Assembly: GCF_030817595.1 (NCBI RefSeq)
Contig: NZ_JAUSZN010000001.1
Span: forward strand, 5,082,001 to 5,146,000
Direction: 5' to 3'
Source of the DNA: Neobacillus niacini
GTDB taxonomy: Bacteria > Bacillota > Bacilli > Bacillales > Cytobacillaceae
Length of the DNA: 64,000 bases
The notes under the pieces were generated by a model. That model saw only the letters and a program-made list of their open reading frames with translations. It made no database searches and was not told the DNA's origin. A program made the translations under genes and the position numbers. Shown in pieces: positions 27,368-36,199 of this stretch. Each line of letters opens with the position of its first letter. Positions within the stretch are counted from its first letter, which is position 1.

Positions 27368-29152
27368 ATGAAGGAAATAACCATTGACCCTTATATCCAC
27401 GTTCGTATGGTAAAAAGTTTTGAATACGACCCGAGGGGAAAGAAAATCAGCTTTATTTCGGATTTTACAGGGGTCCCGCAGGTATGGGAGCTTGACCGGG
27501 AGGACAGGTGGCCGGCGCAAACCTCTTTTACGATGAAAGGAATCACTTTTATTAAATATATTGCTGGAACGTCCGACTTGGTTTTTGGGATGGATGCGGA
27601 TGGCGATGAAAAAGAGCAGCTATACTTATTAAAGGAGAATGGTGATAAAATCGCTCTGACCAACTCACCTGAACATCTTCATTTATTTGGCGACAGCTCA
27701 CCGGATGGGAAATGGATTGCTTGGTCTAGTAACCGTCGGAATCAAGAATATTTAGATATATATATTCAAAATCTGGAGACCTTGGAAATTCGCCGGGTTT
27801 TTACCCAGGACGGAACGTATATGGTGGAAAAATGGTTTCCAGATGGGAAATCGCTTTTAGTAAAAAAAGCAAACTCTCCCCTTGATCATGATTTAGGGGT
27901 ATTTTCACTTTCTACCGGAAAAATGGACTGGATTACTGCGCATAAGGGTGAAGCCAGTTATAAGGATTTTCATTTTAATAAGGAAGGGGACCATCTATAT
28001 TTTTTAACCAATCAGGATAGTGAGTTCTTTGGTCTCGCCTTGATTGAGTTATCTACAAAACAATTTACCTGGCTGGAGAGAGAAAAGTGGGACCTTGAAG
28101 ACCTAGCTATGAATAAGGATAAAAACAAATTAGCTTTTTCCGTCAATGAAGGTGGAATTTCAAAGGGCTGTCTCATTGACCTGGACCGAAGTAAATTATA
28201 TACATGGAATACACCCATGGGGGTGATTTATAATCTCAGATTCTCACCGAATCAACAAAAGCTGGGCTTTGTGTTAAATGGACCAGCCCATCCTCCGGAT
28301 ATATGGGAGGTGGACATAAAGACGCTCCAAGCGAAGCGGCTTACCTATATCTCGCGCACCCCCATTCTTGAGGAAAAACTAATTGAGCCTGAACAAATAT
28401 CGTTCCTATCCTTTGACCAGCTTCAAATACCTGCCTTTTACTATAAGCCCAATCGTAATGCTGACAAAGCCCAGGTGGTTGTCTATATTCATGGAGGACC
28501 GGAAAGCCAAAGCCGTGCGGTGTACAGCCCCTTTTTGCAATATTTCATAAACCAGGGTTATGCAGTGGTGGCCCCTAATATTCGAGGCAGTACTGGTTAT
28601 GGGAAAACCTACACACATCTTGATGATGGGCGAAAACGAATGGACGCGGTAAAGGATGTAATTTTTTTAATGGAATGGCTGAAAAAAACTGGGGATATCG
28701 ACACTAAAAAGGCAGCGATTGTCGGAGGGAGCTATGGCGGATTTATCGTCCTCGCTGCCATCAGCCACTTTCCAGAATTGTGGGCAGCGGCGATTGATAT
28801 CGTAGGTATGTCGAGTATCCGAACCTTCCTGCAAACAACCAGTCCTTGGCGAAAAAAATTGCGAGAGGCCGAATATGGAACCATTGAAAAGGACGGTGAT
28901 TTTTTTGACCAAATTGATCCTCTGAATCATGCGGATAAGATTAAAGCACCGCTAATGATTATTCATGGAGTGAATGACCCTCGTGTTTCCATCCAAGAAT
29001 CAGATCAAATTGTTAGCAAACTAAAGAAACGTAATCATCCTGTCCAGTATATCCGCATCGAAGAGGAAGGACACACGATGATGAAGTTAAAGAATAAACT
29101 AAATTCCTATTCAGAGATGGCGGAGTTTCTTGAAAAATATTTAGGGAAGTGA
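27368..29152 (+). CDS. S9-family serine peptidase (acylaminoacyl-peptidase-like)
   Basis: A 594-residue cytoplasmic peptidase. The N-terminal part (to about residue 340) has WD40/beta-propeller-like strands such as SSPDGKWIAWSSNRRN. The C-terminal alpha/beta hydrolase has the oxyanion stretch VVYIHGGPESQSR and a triad Ser455 (GGSYGG), Asp537 (NDPRV) and His569 (EGHTM). This is the prolyl oligopeptidase family, which removes residues from short or acylated peptides. The start chosen is the ATG at 27368 with GGTGG 7 bases upstream; an in-frame GTG at 27350 is less likely. No signal peptide. Exact specificity unknown. Confidence 0.9.
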   Translation: MKEITIDPYIHVRMVKSFEYDPRGKKISFISDFTGVPQVWELDREDRWPAQTSFTMKGITFIKYIAGTSDLVFGMDADGDEKEQLYLLKENGDKIALTNSPEHLHLFGDSSPDGKWIAWSSNRRNQEYLDIYIQNLETLEIRRVFTQDGTYMVEKWFPDGKSLLVKKANSPLDHDLGVFSLSTGKMDWITAHKGEASYKDFHFNKEGDHLYFLTNQDSEFFGLALIELSTKQFTWLEREKWDLEDLAMNKDKNKLAFSVNEGGISKGCLIDLDRSKLYTWNTPMGVIYNLRFSPNQQKLGFVLNGPAHPPDIWEVDIKTLQAKRLTYISRTPILEEKLIEPEQISFLSFDQLQIPAFYYKPNRNADKAQVVVYIHGGPESQSRAVYSPFLQYFINQGYAVVAPNIRGSTGYGKTYTHLDDGRKRMDAVKDVIFLMEWLKKTGDIDTKKAAIVGGSYGGFIVLAAISHFPELWAAAIDIVGMSSIRTFLQTTSPWRKKLREAEYGTIEKDGDFFDQIDPLNHADKIKAPLMIIHGVNDPRVSIQESDQIVSKLKKRNHPVQYIRIEEEGHTMMKLKNKLNSYSEMAEFLEKYLGK

Positions 29153-29257
29153 TGATTTTTCATAGGATAATAGTAGGATTTTGTAGGAAACTTCTAATCA
29201 GAACAAATGTTTTGTTGTATGATAAAGGTTACATTGAAAATAGAGGTGGATGTAACT

Positions 29258-29884
29258 TTGAATGGTACCGCACATACAGCAATTGGAGCCGCAACAGGAT
29301 TTATCGCGGCAAACACCTTTCATTCCTCTCCGACTGAGACCGTGATTCTCGTTGGACTAGGAGCAGTTTCGGGATTAATGCCTGATTTAGATATTGATGG
29401 AAAGCTACGCGGTAAAATTACCCTATCCCATAAAGTGATTCGGTTGGCGGCATTGTTTATTGGGATTCTAATGGTCTTTTATAGTTTCTATGAGGGCAGC
29501 GCAGTAGATAAATGGTTTGGTATCGGTAGTGGTCTGGTGATCATAATTGTTTCTTCCCTGATTAAACAAAAGCATATGTTAACCATCACTGGAATTGGCG
29601 TGCTGGCAGGGGGAATCTCGTTATCGGAGGTATGGTTAATTCTGCTTGGAATTTATATCGTCATAGCGTCCATCACCTCACACCGCAGCTATACTCATTC
29701 TATCTTGGGCGTCATTTTCTTTGGGATAATTGCATCAAAACTAGAGGGATCAATTGGAATCGACGGCGTTTTCTATGCCTGTCTGGGGGGATATATCAGT
29801 CATTTAATGGCCGATTTAAAAATATTACCGTTTAATAGACGTGGTATTAAGCTGTTTTTACCTATTACAAAGATAGAATTATAG
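29258..29884 (+). CDS. YdjM/DUF457-like membrane-bound metal-dependent hydrolase
   Basis: A 208-residue membrane protein with several hydrophobic helices and the family pattern of histidine and aspartate residues: NGTAHTAIGAATGF at the start, SGLMPDLDIDGKLRGK near residue 45, and SHRSYTHSILGVIF near 145. These residues define the YdjM (LexA-regulated inner-membrane protein)/YfhO-like group named metal-dependent hydrolases, although the biochemical activity is not well known. The start is a TTG at 29258 with AGAGGTGG 8 bases upstream; the open frame extends further upstream without a ribosome site. It converges on the IclR regulator. Confidence 0.78.
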   Translation: MNGTAHTAIGAATGFIAANTFHSSPTETVILVGLGAVSGLMPDLDIDGKLRGKITLSHKVIRLAALFIGILMVFYSFYEGSAVDKWFGIGSGLVIIIVSSLIKQKHMLTITGIGVLAGGISLSEVWLILLGIYIVIASITSHRSYTHSILGVIFFGIIASKLEGSIGIDGVFYACLGGYISHLMADLKILPFNRRGIKLFLPITKIEL

Positions 29885-29901
29885 TTTAAAACATAAAAGC
29901 T

Positions 29902-30002
29902 GGTGACAGGCATCTCCTCAAAAACAAACAAAGTGTCCACACCACGTGGACACTTTGTTTGTTTTGTCCACGAGTGGTGACAGGCACCGCATCAGGCACC
30001 GC
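29902..30002. repeat. Long palindrome flanked by GGTGACAGGCA repeats, between convergent genes
   Basis: Perfect 20-bp arms at 29921-29940 and 29946-29965 with a 5-base loop; the arms end in GTGTCCAC/GTGGACAC. They are flanked by GGTGACAGGCA (29902-29912) and GGTGACAGGCACC (29976-29988), and CAGGCACCGC occurs twice near the end. The run TTTGTTTGTTTT in the right arm lets it work as a terminator for the YdjM-like gene. The 13-mer also occurs at 10964 in inverse orientation, and a variant GGTGCCTGTTGCCA at 37597. Confidence 0.8.
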
Positions 30003-30003
30003 T

Positions 30004-30765
30004 TTAGGATACATATCCAGCGTGCTTTGACAGCCGGGAAGCTAGGTCGATTATTTCTTCGATGGCTTTTTGTTTTTTTGTTTTCCAGCTGTTTTCCATC
30101 ATGGTGAAGCTGATTCCATAGATTAGCTTATTTTCGTGGTTGTAGATTGGGGCGGAGACACAATAAAATCCTAGGGCTGCTTCTTGTTCTTCACAAATAT
30201 ATCCGACCTTTTTGGCCGCTTCAATTTGATGCCAAAGTTCTTCCTTATCCTTTACCGTAAAAGGAGTCGACTGGTCTAATTGCTTATTCGCATAGAGATT
30301 TTGAAACTCTTCATAGCTAAATTGAGTTAATTGGATTTTTCCAATCGCGGTTGCATGAGCTGGGAATTGCATCCCTGGGTCTGACATGAGGCGGACGCGG
30401 GAATCGTTTTCTTCCTTTGCCAAATAGACGATATTGGTTCCGTGCAGTGTTCCCATTTGGATCGTTTCATCGATAACCTTTACCGATTTTGACGCTTCTT
30501 TATAAAATAATTCCAAGAGATTAAACTTGCGAAAATAAGCGGCACTATATCCGCCTAAAGTGGGTCCTAATGTATAGGTATCCCCATGATCTTTTACAAT
30601 CCACCCCAGCGTTTCTAACGTATTTAACAGTGAAAACATGGTACTTTTATTAATATTCAAGGCCTTTGAAAGGTCTATTAATCTGTGCTTTCCTGGTTCC
30701 TTCGCTATTAAACCAATGACGAGATTGGTTCGTTCAATCGCAGGAACCCAATATTTTTCTGACAA
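30004..30765 (-). CDS. IclR-family transcriptional regulator
   Basis: A 253-residue regulator with an N-terminal winged helix (LIDLSKALNINKSTMFSLLNTLETLGWI) and a C-terminal IclR effector domain (about 75-250), with the strand GTLHGTNIVYLAKEE and AHATAIGKIQL, the ligand-pocket motif. The start is the TTG at 30765 with AAAGGTG 5 bases upstream; an earlier TTG at 30783 lies in front of that site. It lies downstream of a frameshifted DapA-family gene on the same strand, and IclR regulators are often encoded beside the aldolase pathway they control. A perfect palindrome in front of the aldolase gene is a possible operator. Confidence 0.88.
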   Translation of the reverse strand: MSEKYWVPAIERTNLVIGLIAKEPGKHRLIDLSKALNINKSTMFSLLNTLETLGWIVKDHGDTYTLGPTLGGYSAAYFRKFNLLELFYKEASKSVKVIDETIQMGTLHGTNIVYLAKEENDSRVRLMSDPGMQFPAHATAIGKIQLTQFSYEEFQNLYANKQLDQSTPFTVKDKEELWHQIEAAKKVGYICEEQEAALGFYCVSAPIYNHENKLIYGISFTMMENSWKTKKQKAIEEIIDLASRLSKHAGYVS

Positions 30766-30856
30766 AGTATCACCTTTTTTCAAATTCTTAAGTATGTATA
30801 TGTTTTATTATAAATGAAAGAGGAGGATAACATGTACAGGGGAATAGAATAATGGT

Positions 30857-30897
30857 AAAAAAATAGCTGCCCAGTTGCTTTAAGCGACTGAACAGCC
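30857..30897 (-). terminator. Terminator after the DapA-family pseudogene
   Basis: On the reverse strand a 13-bp stem with three imperfect pairs (30866-30878 and 30884-30896) and a 5-base loop is followed by seven T residues. It separates the aldolase gene from the IclR gene. Confidence 0.75.
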
Positions 30898-30904
30898 ATA
30901 CTTC

Positions 30905-31824
30905 TTATGATTGATGTTGAGGAACAATAATAGAATTATCCTCTAAAATACTTCTAACTCGTTCTAGCTTTTCTGTGCTGACTGAACGAACCGGAGCTAA
31001 AACTTCTGTAGAAATGTCAATTCCCCGTAAGCGAATCGCTTCTTTTACCACATTCATAAACGGAGAATCGAGTTTGTATAAAGGTAGTAAGGCAGCGAGT
31101 TTTTGGTGCTGCTCTATTGCTTTTGCATAGTCGCCATGTTTAAAGGATTGATAGATTCCTACTGAAATTTCTGGTGCAAAAGACGCTGTTAAAGGAATTG
31201 AACCGTCACCGCCGAGTGCCAATGTATTAAGGAGGTGCTCATCATATCCAGCGAACACAGCAAAATCCGGTCGTTCGGACTTAATGACTTGAATTAATTC
31301 TCGTGTGTGTCCTACTGCTAGAACGGTGTCCTTGATACCTACGATATTCGGGTATTGTTTTACAAGTTTTAACACAAAGTCAGCTGATAGATCCTGTCCC
31401 GTTAATTCTGGATAGTTATAGATTAAAATCGGCAGGTCGACATTCTCAGCTATTTCTGCATAATGTTGAAAAAGACTTTCTTCCGTCAGCTTATAGTAAA
31501 AAGGATTTACTACAAGGACACCATCAGCGCCAATGCTTTTTGCATGAAGGCTCAATGAAATTGTTTCATTTGTACTTGGGGAGCCTGTTCCAATTAAAAC
31601 AGGGACAGTCCATTTACATAACGAGTGGTAAATTCAGCAACTTCTTTTCTTAACTCAAATGGCATTTGTCCAAACTCTCCGCCTGATCCTAAAACGAAAA
31701 GCCCATCTACTTTTGACTCGATGAGAAAATCGATTAGATTTCCCATCCCATTTTCATCCAGTTTACCTTCTTTAAACAAAATGGTTGGTACGGGTGGAAT
31801 AACTCCTTTAAATAAAGTAGCCAT
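30905..31824 (-). pseudogene. DapA/N-acetylneuraminate lyase-family aldolase, frameshifted
   Basis: Two adjacent frames together make one DapA-family enzyme. The first encodes 73 good residues (MATLFKGVIPPVPTILFKEG to TTRYVNG, with the GSGGEFG substrate loop). The second resumes with VPVLIGTGSPSTNETISL and continues to the C-terminus, including IYNYPELTG and the Schiff-base Lys in VGIKDT. One base is missing near 31607-31608: only CT stands between GGA and GTC. The region is 920 bases, and one more base would give 306 residues, a normal family length. A GGAAGGGG site precedes the ATG. It is either a true pseudogene or a sequencing error. Substrate unknown; the IclR gene beside it suggests a catabolic 2-keto-acid aldolase. 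Confidence 0.88.
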
Positions 31825-31848
31825 GGAAATCCCCTTCCTTTATTTTAA

Positions 31849-31870
31849 ATATTAAACCTAGGTTTAATAT
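31849..31870. promoter_or_regulatory. Perfect 22-bp palindrome upstream of the aldolase gene
   Basis: ATATTAAACCT is followed directly by its inverse complement AGGTTTAATAT, 25 bases upstream of the aldolase ATG. Its length and position suggest an operator, perhaps for the IclR regulator encoded beside the aldolase gene. The other bases of this gap hold the alr terminator. Confidence 0.6.
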
Positions 31871-32004
31871 ACTAAACTACTAATATTTTAACATATATTT
31901 GGTATTTGTTACCACGGTTTGTTTCATAATTTTGAGAAATTTAAGCAAAGGGAAGGAGTTTATGAATTTTTTTGAATTTTTGGTTGATAGTATTTTTTAT
32001 GTTG

Positions 32005-32042
32005 AAAAGAGGTCACATGGATTTGTTCATGTGACCTTTTCT
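32005..32042 (-). terminator. Terminator of alr
   Basis: GGTCACATG and CATGTGACC (32011-32019 and 32028-32036) form a 9-bp stem, followed on the reverse strand by TCTTTTC. It lies just after the alr stop. Confidence 0.75.
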
Positions 32043-32058
32043 TATGGAGACCTGTCAA

Positions 32059-33240
32059 TTATATAGAACCCGCGGTTTGCAGGACTTGTTCGTGAATCTC
32101 GTTTTCTGTGACTGTATAAATACGTGGAACACGTTTTCCAATTAAACACACAACCTCATAATTAATCGTTCCCATCAAGAGCGCAATCTCATCCACAGAT
32201 TGAAATGCTTCAGCATTTCCACCAAAAATAATGACTTCATCTCCCTGCTGGCACGAGGGTAAGCTTGTTACATCAATCATCGTTTGGTCCATGCAGACGC
32301 GACCCGCTACGAGAACCTTTTGTCCATGTAGAAGAAATTGTCCACAGTTGGAAAGTTGCCTAGAGAGCCCGTCTGCATATCCGATTGGGAGTGTAGCAAT
32401 GACCCTTTCATTTGAAGGAATATAGGTGCATCCATAGCTAACCGGCTGCGACTTGGCTACCTTTTTAAGACCCGCAATTTTCGTTTTAAGTGTCATCGCT
32501 TGCTGAAGTGAAATGGGATGTGCCTTTAACGACACGTCGGGATACAGGCCATACAAGCCAATGCCGACACGGACCATATCTAGGTGCATATCAGGGAAGT
32601 TCATTGTCCCAGCGGTATTGCAGCAATGCTTTAAAGGGATAGAAATTTGGTTTTCTTCTAAATAGGTAATGACCGAACGAAATCGCTCGAATTGCTGACG
32701 CGTATAGGATGGATCCTCACTATCGGCGTTAGCAAAGTGGGTGAAGATACCTTTAATTGTGACAAAAGTTGAATTAGCTGCTTTGTTTGCTAAAACAAGT
32801 GCTTCTTCCTTTGTTTGAACACCAATTCTTGTCATTCCGGTATCGACTTTTAAATGAATGAAAACCGTTTTTTGAAGCTCTTCGGACTGAATAATAATTT
32901 CGTCAAGGACTTCCTCACTAAAAACCGTTAGATCAACCCCTGCAATAATTGCCTGCCGGATAGAGCGGATGGGAGTATAACCCAATACAAGAATGGGCTG
33001 AGTTATCCCTGCCTCACGCAATTCGATCGCTTCATCCAAAATCGCCACTGCTAAGTAATCCGCGCCCGCTTCTACAGCCGCTCTCGCCACCGGGACTGCC
33101 CCGTGCCCGTAACCATCTGCTTTGACCACAGCCATTAAGCCAACACATTCTCCAATGTGTTTTTTGAATTCTTCCGTATTATGTCTAATCGCGTCCAATG
33201 AAATATCCGCCCATGTATCTCGATAACTATGTTGATTCAA
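32059..33240 (-). CDS. alr: Alanine racemase Alr
   Basis: A 393-residue PLP enzyme that interconverts L- and D-alanine. Lys40, in VVKADGYGHG, forms the Schiff base with PLP, and the C-terminal domain has the conserved SYGCTY and TLPIGYADGLSRQL segments with the catalytic Tyr. The start is the TTG at 33240 with GGAGGGA about 6 bases upstream. It lies downstream of ald in the same direction with a hairpin between them, so it may be partly read through from ald. Pairing of alr with ald suggests use of alanine, including D-alanine from cell wall or spores, as a nutrient or germinant control, which is inference. Confidence 0.95.
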   Translation of the reverse strand: MNQHSYRDTWADISLDAIRHNTEEFKKHIGECVGLMAVVKADGYGHGAVPVARAAVEAGADYLAVAILDEAIELREAGITQPILVLGYTPIRSIRQAIIAGVDLTVFSEEVLDEIIIQSEELQKTVFIHLKVDTGMTRIGVQTKEEALVLANKAANSTFVTIKGIFTHFANADSEDPSYTRQQFERFRSVITYLEENQISIPLKHCCNTAGTMNFPDMHLDMVRVGIGLYGLYPDVSLKAHPISLQQAMTLKTKIAGLKKVAKSQPVSYGCTYIPSNERVIATLPIGYADGLSRQLSNCGQFLLHGQKVLVAGRVCMDQTMIDVTSLPSCQQGDEVIIFGGNAEAFQSVDEIALLMGTINYEVVCLIGKRVPRIYTVTENEIHEQVLQTAGSI

Positions 33241-33265
33241 GAATCTCCCTCCCAAGTTCCCCTAT

Positions 33266-33296
33266 GAAAAAACCCTCAAGATAAACTTGAGGGTAC
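33266..33296 (-). terminator. Terminator of ald
   Basis: CCCTCAAG and CTTGAGGG (33273-33280 and 33286-33293) with a 5-base loop, then six T residues on the reverse strand. It falls in the 64-base gap before alr. Confidence 0.85.
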
Positions 33297-33304
33297 CAAG
33301 ATGG

Positions 33305-34438
33305 TTAGTTCAATACGATTTCTTTTTCCAATGCTTCTTCCACTGGTACATATACATAGTTTAGGTCTCTTGCTACCGCTTCATAAGTAATTTCGCCGTT
33401 AGCAACGTTCACTCCAAGCTTTAATGCTGGATTTTCAGAGATTGCACGCGCTACACCTTTATTCGCGATTTGCAATGCATAAGGAACAGTCGCATTTGTT
33501 AGAGCCATTGTAGATGTTCTTGGAACCGCTCCTGGCATGTTCGCAACGGAGTAGTGGACAACACCATGCTTTTCAAAAGTTGGGTTATCGTGAGTTGTTA
33601 CATGATCAATCGTTTCAACGCTTCCGCCTTGGTCAATCGCAACGTCAACGATTACAGAACCAGGTTTCATCGTTTTAATCATTTCTTCAGTTACTAGTTT
33701 AGGAGCCTTTGCACCTGGAATTAATACCGCACCGATTACTAAGTCCGCTTCTTTCACAGCCTCAGCAATGTTAAATGGATTTGAAATTAATGTTTTAATT
33801 TGGTTTCCAAAGACATCATCTAAATAACGAAGACGGTCTGCGCTTAAGTCAATAATCGTTACATCTGCGCCTAAGCCAATCGCCATTTTTGCCGCGTTTG
33901 TTCCGACAATCCCGCCGCCAATGATCGTAACCTTACCACGGCTAACCCCTGGAACACCTGCAAGCAGAATGCCTTTACCGCCATTGAATTTTTGTAAAAA
34001 TTGTGCCCCGATTTGTGCAGACATACGGCCAGCTACTTCGCTCATTGGTGTAAGAAGTGGCAGCGTACGGTTAACCGATACTGTTTCGTAAGCAATCGCA
34101 ATAACACCGCTGTCTTTAAGTGCCTGAGCTAAAGCAGGCTCTGCAGCTAAATGCAGATAAGTAAATAATACTAAACCTGGACGGAAGTATTTGTATTCAC
34201 TGGCAAGAGGTTCTTTCACCTTCATGATCATTTCAGATTGATTCCAAACATCAGCTGCTAATTCTATTAATTCTGCACCTGCTTGAGCATAATCGGCATC
34301 AACGAAACCGCTTCCAATTCCAGCCCCTTTTTCAACTAATACCTTATGTCCAGCCTGTATAAATGAAACAACCCCTGCTGGAGTTAATGCCACACGGTTT
34401 TCATTGTTTTTAATTTCTTTCACTACGCCAATAATCAT
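33305..34438 (-). CDS. ald: Alanine dehydrogenase Ald
   Basis: A 377-residue NAD+-dependent enzyme that converts L-alanine to pyruvate and ammonium. Lys75 (MKVKEP) and His96 (YLHLAAEP) are the substrate residues of the family. The Rossmann fold begins at [22 protein letters not shown] near residue 170, and the family signature [16 protein letters not shown] lies near 290. Its neighbours alr, the AdeR-like regulator and an alanine-permease-like gene form an alanine-use group. The upstream region contains a TTTGTG/CACAAA inverted repeat that may be the AdeR site. Confidence 0.96.
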   Translation of the reverse strand: MIIGVVKEIKNNENRVALTPAGVVSFIQAGHKVLVEKGAGIGSGFVDADYAQAGAELIELAADVWNQSEMIMKVKEPLASEYKYFRPGLVLFTYLHLAAEPALAQALKDSGVIAIAYETVSVNRTLPLLTPMSEVAGRMSAQIGAQFLQKFNGGKGILLAGVPGVSRGKVTIIGGGIVGTNAAKMAIGLGADVTIIDLSADRLRYLDDVFGNQIKTLISNPFNIAEAVKEADLVIGAVLIPGAKAPKLVTEEMIKTMKPGSVIVDVAIDQGGSVETIDHVTTHDNPTFEKHGVVHYSVANMPGAVPRTSTMALTNATVPYALQIANKGVARAISENPALKLGVNVANGEITYEAVARDLNYVYVPVEEALEKEIVLN

Positions 34439-34542
34439 TATCGGTATCCCCCTTGGAAGTCTTTAGTGAGTTTTTCTGACTTTAGAATAATCCTTTCAAA
34501 ACCATTTTTCTTTGTTTAGAAAGTAGAAATAACACGATTCTA

Positions 34543-34560
34543 TTTGTGGAATTACACAAA
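34543..34560. promoter_or_regulatory. Possible AdeR operator upstream of ald
   Basis: TTTGTG-GAATTA-CACAAA is an inverted repeat of 6-bp arms 105 bases upstream of the ald start, with another CACAAA half-site just after it at 34566-34571. The same TTGTG/CACAA half-sites occur at 35928-35939 before adeR. Binding is inferred. A further hairpin (34653-34676, arms GGTGAACACCT/AGGTGTCACC) lies at the end of adeR but lacks a T tract. Confidence 0.4.
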
Positions 34561-34677
34561 ACGTTCACAAATTCCTTGCTATAAAAGGAAAAATGACAAG
34601 GCTTACAAATTAAAAAAATCAAGTTTTGTTTTGTTGGAATTTTCAAACAGATGGTGAACACCTTTTAGGTGTCACCA

Positions 34678-35904
34678 CTATTTTTTGAACTTTTCAAGTT
34701 TAAGGTCTAGATAGAGGGATATTTTTTGGTTTGGGTCTTTTAGATTAATTTCACCGATTTCGGATATTCGTTTGAGCCGATAGTTTAGCGTGTTTGTGTG
34801 TACATTTAATGCATTTGCGGCTTCATGGACATTGCTGTCTTTATTTAAAAAAACTTCTAATGTTTCGACGAGGTCGGTGTTATTTTTTTTATCATATTCT
34901 TGAAGCCTTTTTAGAGAATAGTTTTCATTCTGGTCCGTACCAGCTTTTTCTATCAAAACATCAATATACTTATAGATTCCTAAGCTTTGGTAGCCATGGA
35001 TTTCTTTTGCTTCACTAGGGAATTTTCTTTTTACCGATAATACGGTTCGAGCCTCTTTGTATGCTTTTTCCACTTTTCCTAAATCACAATAAACACTGCT
35101 ATAGCCCTGAACGATTGATTCAATTCCAAATCGTTCTTTCATCTTAACAACAAACAGCTCACAAAATGCATTTAGTTTATTCACCGGCTGCTGGTTCCCG
35201 TCAAGAGCAATAAACAAAATTAATTGTTGATGGTCAATGGTGTGCAGTAAAATCTTTGGCAGTTGAATTGTTTTTAACAGATAGGCTATCTGCTTTTCAT
35301 CCTCTCGTCCTAATTCCTTTGAAAATTGAAAAACGGCAACACCAAATAGTGTAGGAGGCGAAATTTGCAACGCATGAAACTTATTTATAATTTCTTCATT
35401 GGAAGAAAGATGACTTGTTAACAGTTGCCAGAAAAACTCTTGATATTGTTCTTCTTTTTTATTTTTACGGTTTTGCAGTTGAATCAATTTATTTTTGGTT
35501 GCGTCCGCCGCTCGCTTTAAACAATCCATTTCTTCGTCGCCTAGTGTTTTTTCAATCTCTAACGCCCAAATGAAGCCGAGTACTTCATCATTTTTCCAAA
35601 TGGATACCGCTACTCTATTTCCTAGTCCAATCTCATCCACCGTCTTAACCCTTACTGGTTCACGGCTGTTTAACAAGGAAGGAATGACCCCTTCCTTCCA
35701 TAAGGAATTGATGACTTTTTCCGGTACCCGGCGGCCGATGATTGTGGCAATCCTTGCCGGGTCGGTCCGATCATCATGGGTACTGTAGGCAAGGAGACGA
35801 TGGTTCGCGTCTTCTATGGTGATCGGACAATGTAAAACTTCACTTACCATATCTGCAAATTCTTCTAGACTATCAAAGCTTGCGCGAAACGGATCATTTT
35901 TCAT
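34678..35904 (-). CDS. adeR: AdeR-like PucR-family activator of ald
   Basis: A 408-residue cytoplasmic regulator of the PucR/CdaR type. The N-terminal domain (residues 1-150) begins FDSLEEFADMVSEVLHCPITIED, as in AdeR, and is followed by a GGDEF-like central region and the C-terminal PucR helix-turn-helix EAANALNVHTNTLNYRLKRISEI. In B. subtilis AdeR (YukF) activates ald in response to alanine and is encoded beside it, and here it lies directly upstream of ald. An AAAGGTGG site precedes the ATG. Divergent from it is the alanine-permease-like gene, so the 295-bp gap probably holds a shared control region. A different amino acid ligand is possible. Confidence 0.8.
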   Translation of the reverse strand: MKNDPFRASFDSLEEFADMVSEVLHCPITIEDANHRLLAYSTHDDRTDPARIATIIGRRVPEKVINSLWKEGVIPSLLNSREPVRVKTVDEIGLGNRVAVSIWKNDEVLGFIWALEIEKTLGDEEMDCLKRAADATKNKLIQLQNRKNKKEEQYQEFFWQLLTSHLSSNEEIINKFHALQISPPTLFGVAVFQFSKELGREDEKQIAYLLKTIQLPKILLHTIDHQQLILFIALDGNQQPVNKLNAFCELFVVKMKERFGIESIVQGYSSVYCDLGKVEKAYKEARTVLSVKRKFPSEAKEIHGYQSLGIYKYIDVLIEKAGTDQNENYSLKRLQEYDKKNNTDLVETLEVFLNKDSNVHEAANALNVHTNTLNYRLKRISEIGEINLKDPNQKISLYLDLKLEKFKK

Positions 35905-35927
35905 AAACTACCACCTTTATCAATGAG

Positions 35928-35939
35928 ATTGTGCACAAT
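35928..35939. promoter_or_regulatory. Perfect palindrome between adeR and the permease gene
   Basis: ATTGTGCACAAT lies 24 bases upstream of the adeR ATG and carries the same TTGTG/CACAA half-sites as the repeat upstream of ald. It may be an autoregulatory AdeR site. Further TTCACA and CACAA motifs follow at 36007-36040. Inference only. Confidence 0.4.
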
Positions 35940-36064
35940 GTAACGTATTTGTCATTTAAAACAATATTCTTTTAATAGATTTGTATTTATTCTACAATAT
36001 AAAATGTTCACAGATATGTTATATTAATTTCACAAAGTTTTAACTTTTGTTGGTTTTAAAGACA

Positions 36065-36079
36065 TTGTAAACGCTATCA
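36065..36079 (+). promoter_or_regulatory. CcpA cre box upstream of the alanine permease gene
   Basis: TTGTAAACGCTATCA matches WTGNAANCGNWNNCW at all 15 positions. It lies 120 bases upstream of the permease ATG, between it and the divergent adeR gene, so the alanine genes are probably under carbon catabolite control. Confidence 0.7.
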
Positions 36080-36199
36080 TTTAGAAAAAGAATAGGAGGA
36101 TATTATTTAAATATAAACAGAAGTTTTATTTAGAATAATATTGTATCTTTTTTGGTGTAAAAGGGAAATAGGAGATTTAAACTAAATAGGGGGTAGACT

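Noticed and set aside
34653..34676. Terminator of adeR
   Set aside because: The stem is clear but no T tract follows on the adeR strand. It is mentioned with the ald operator only.
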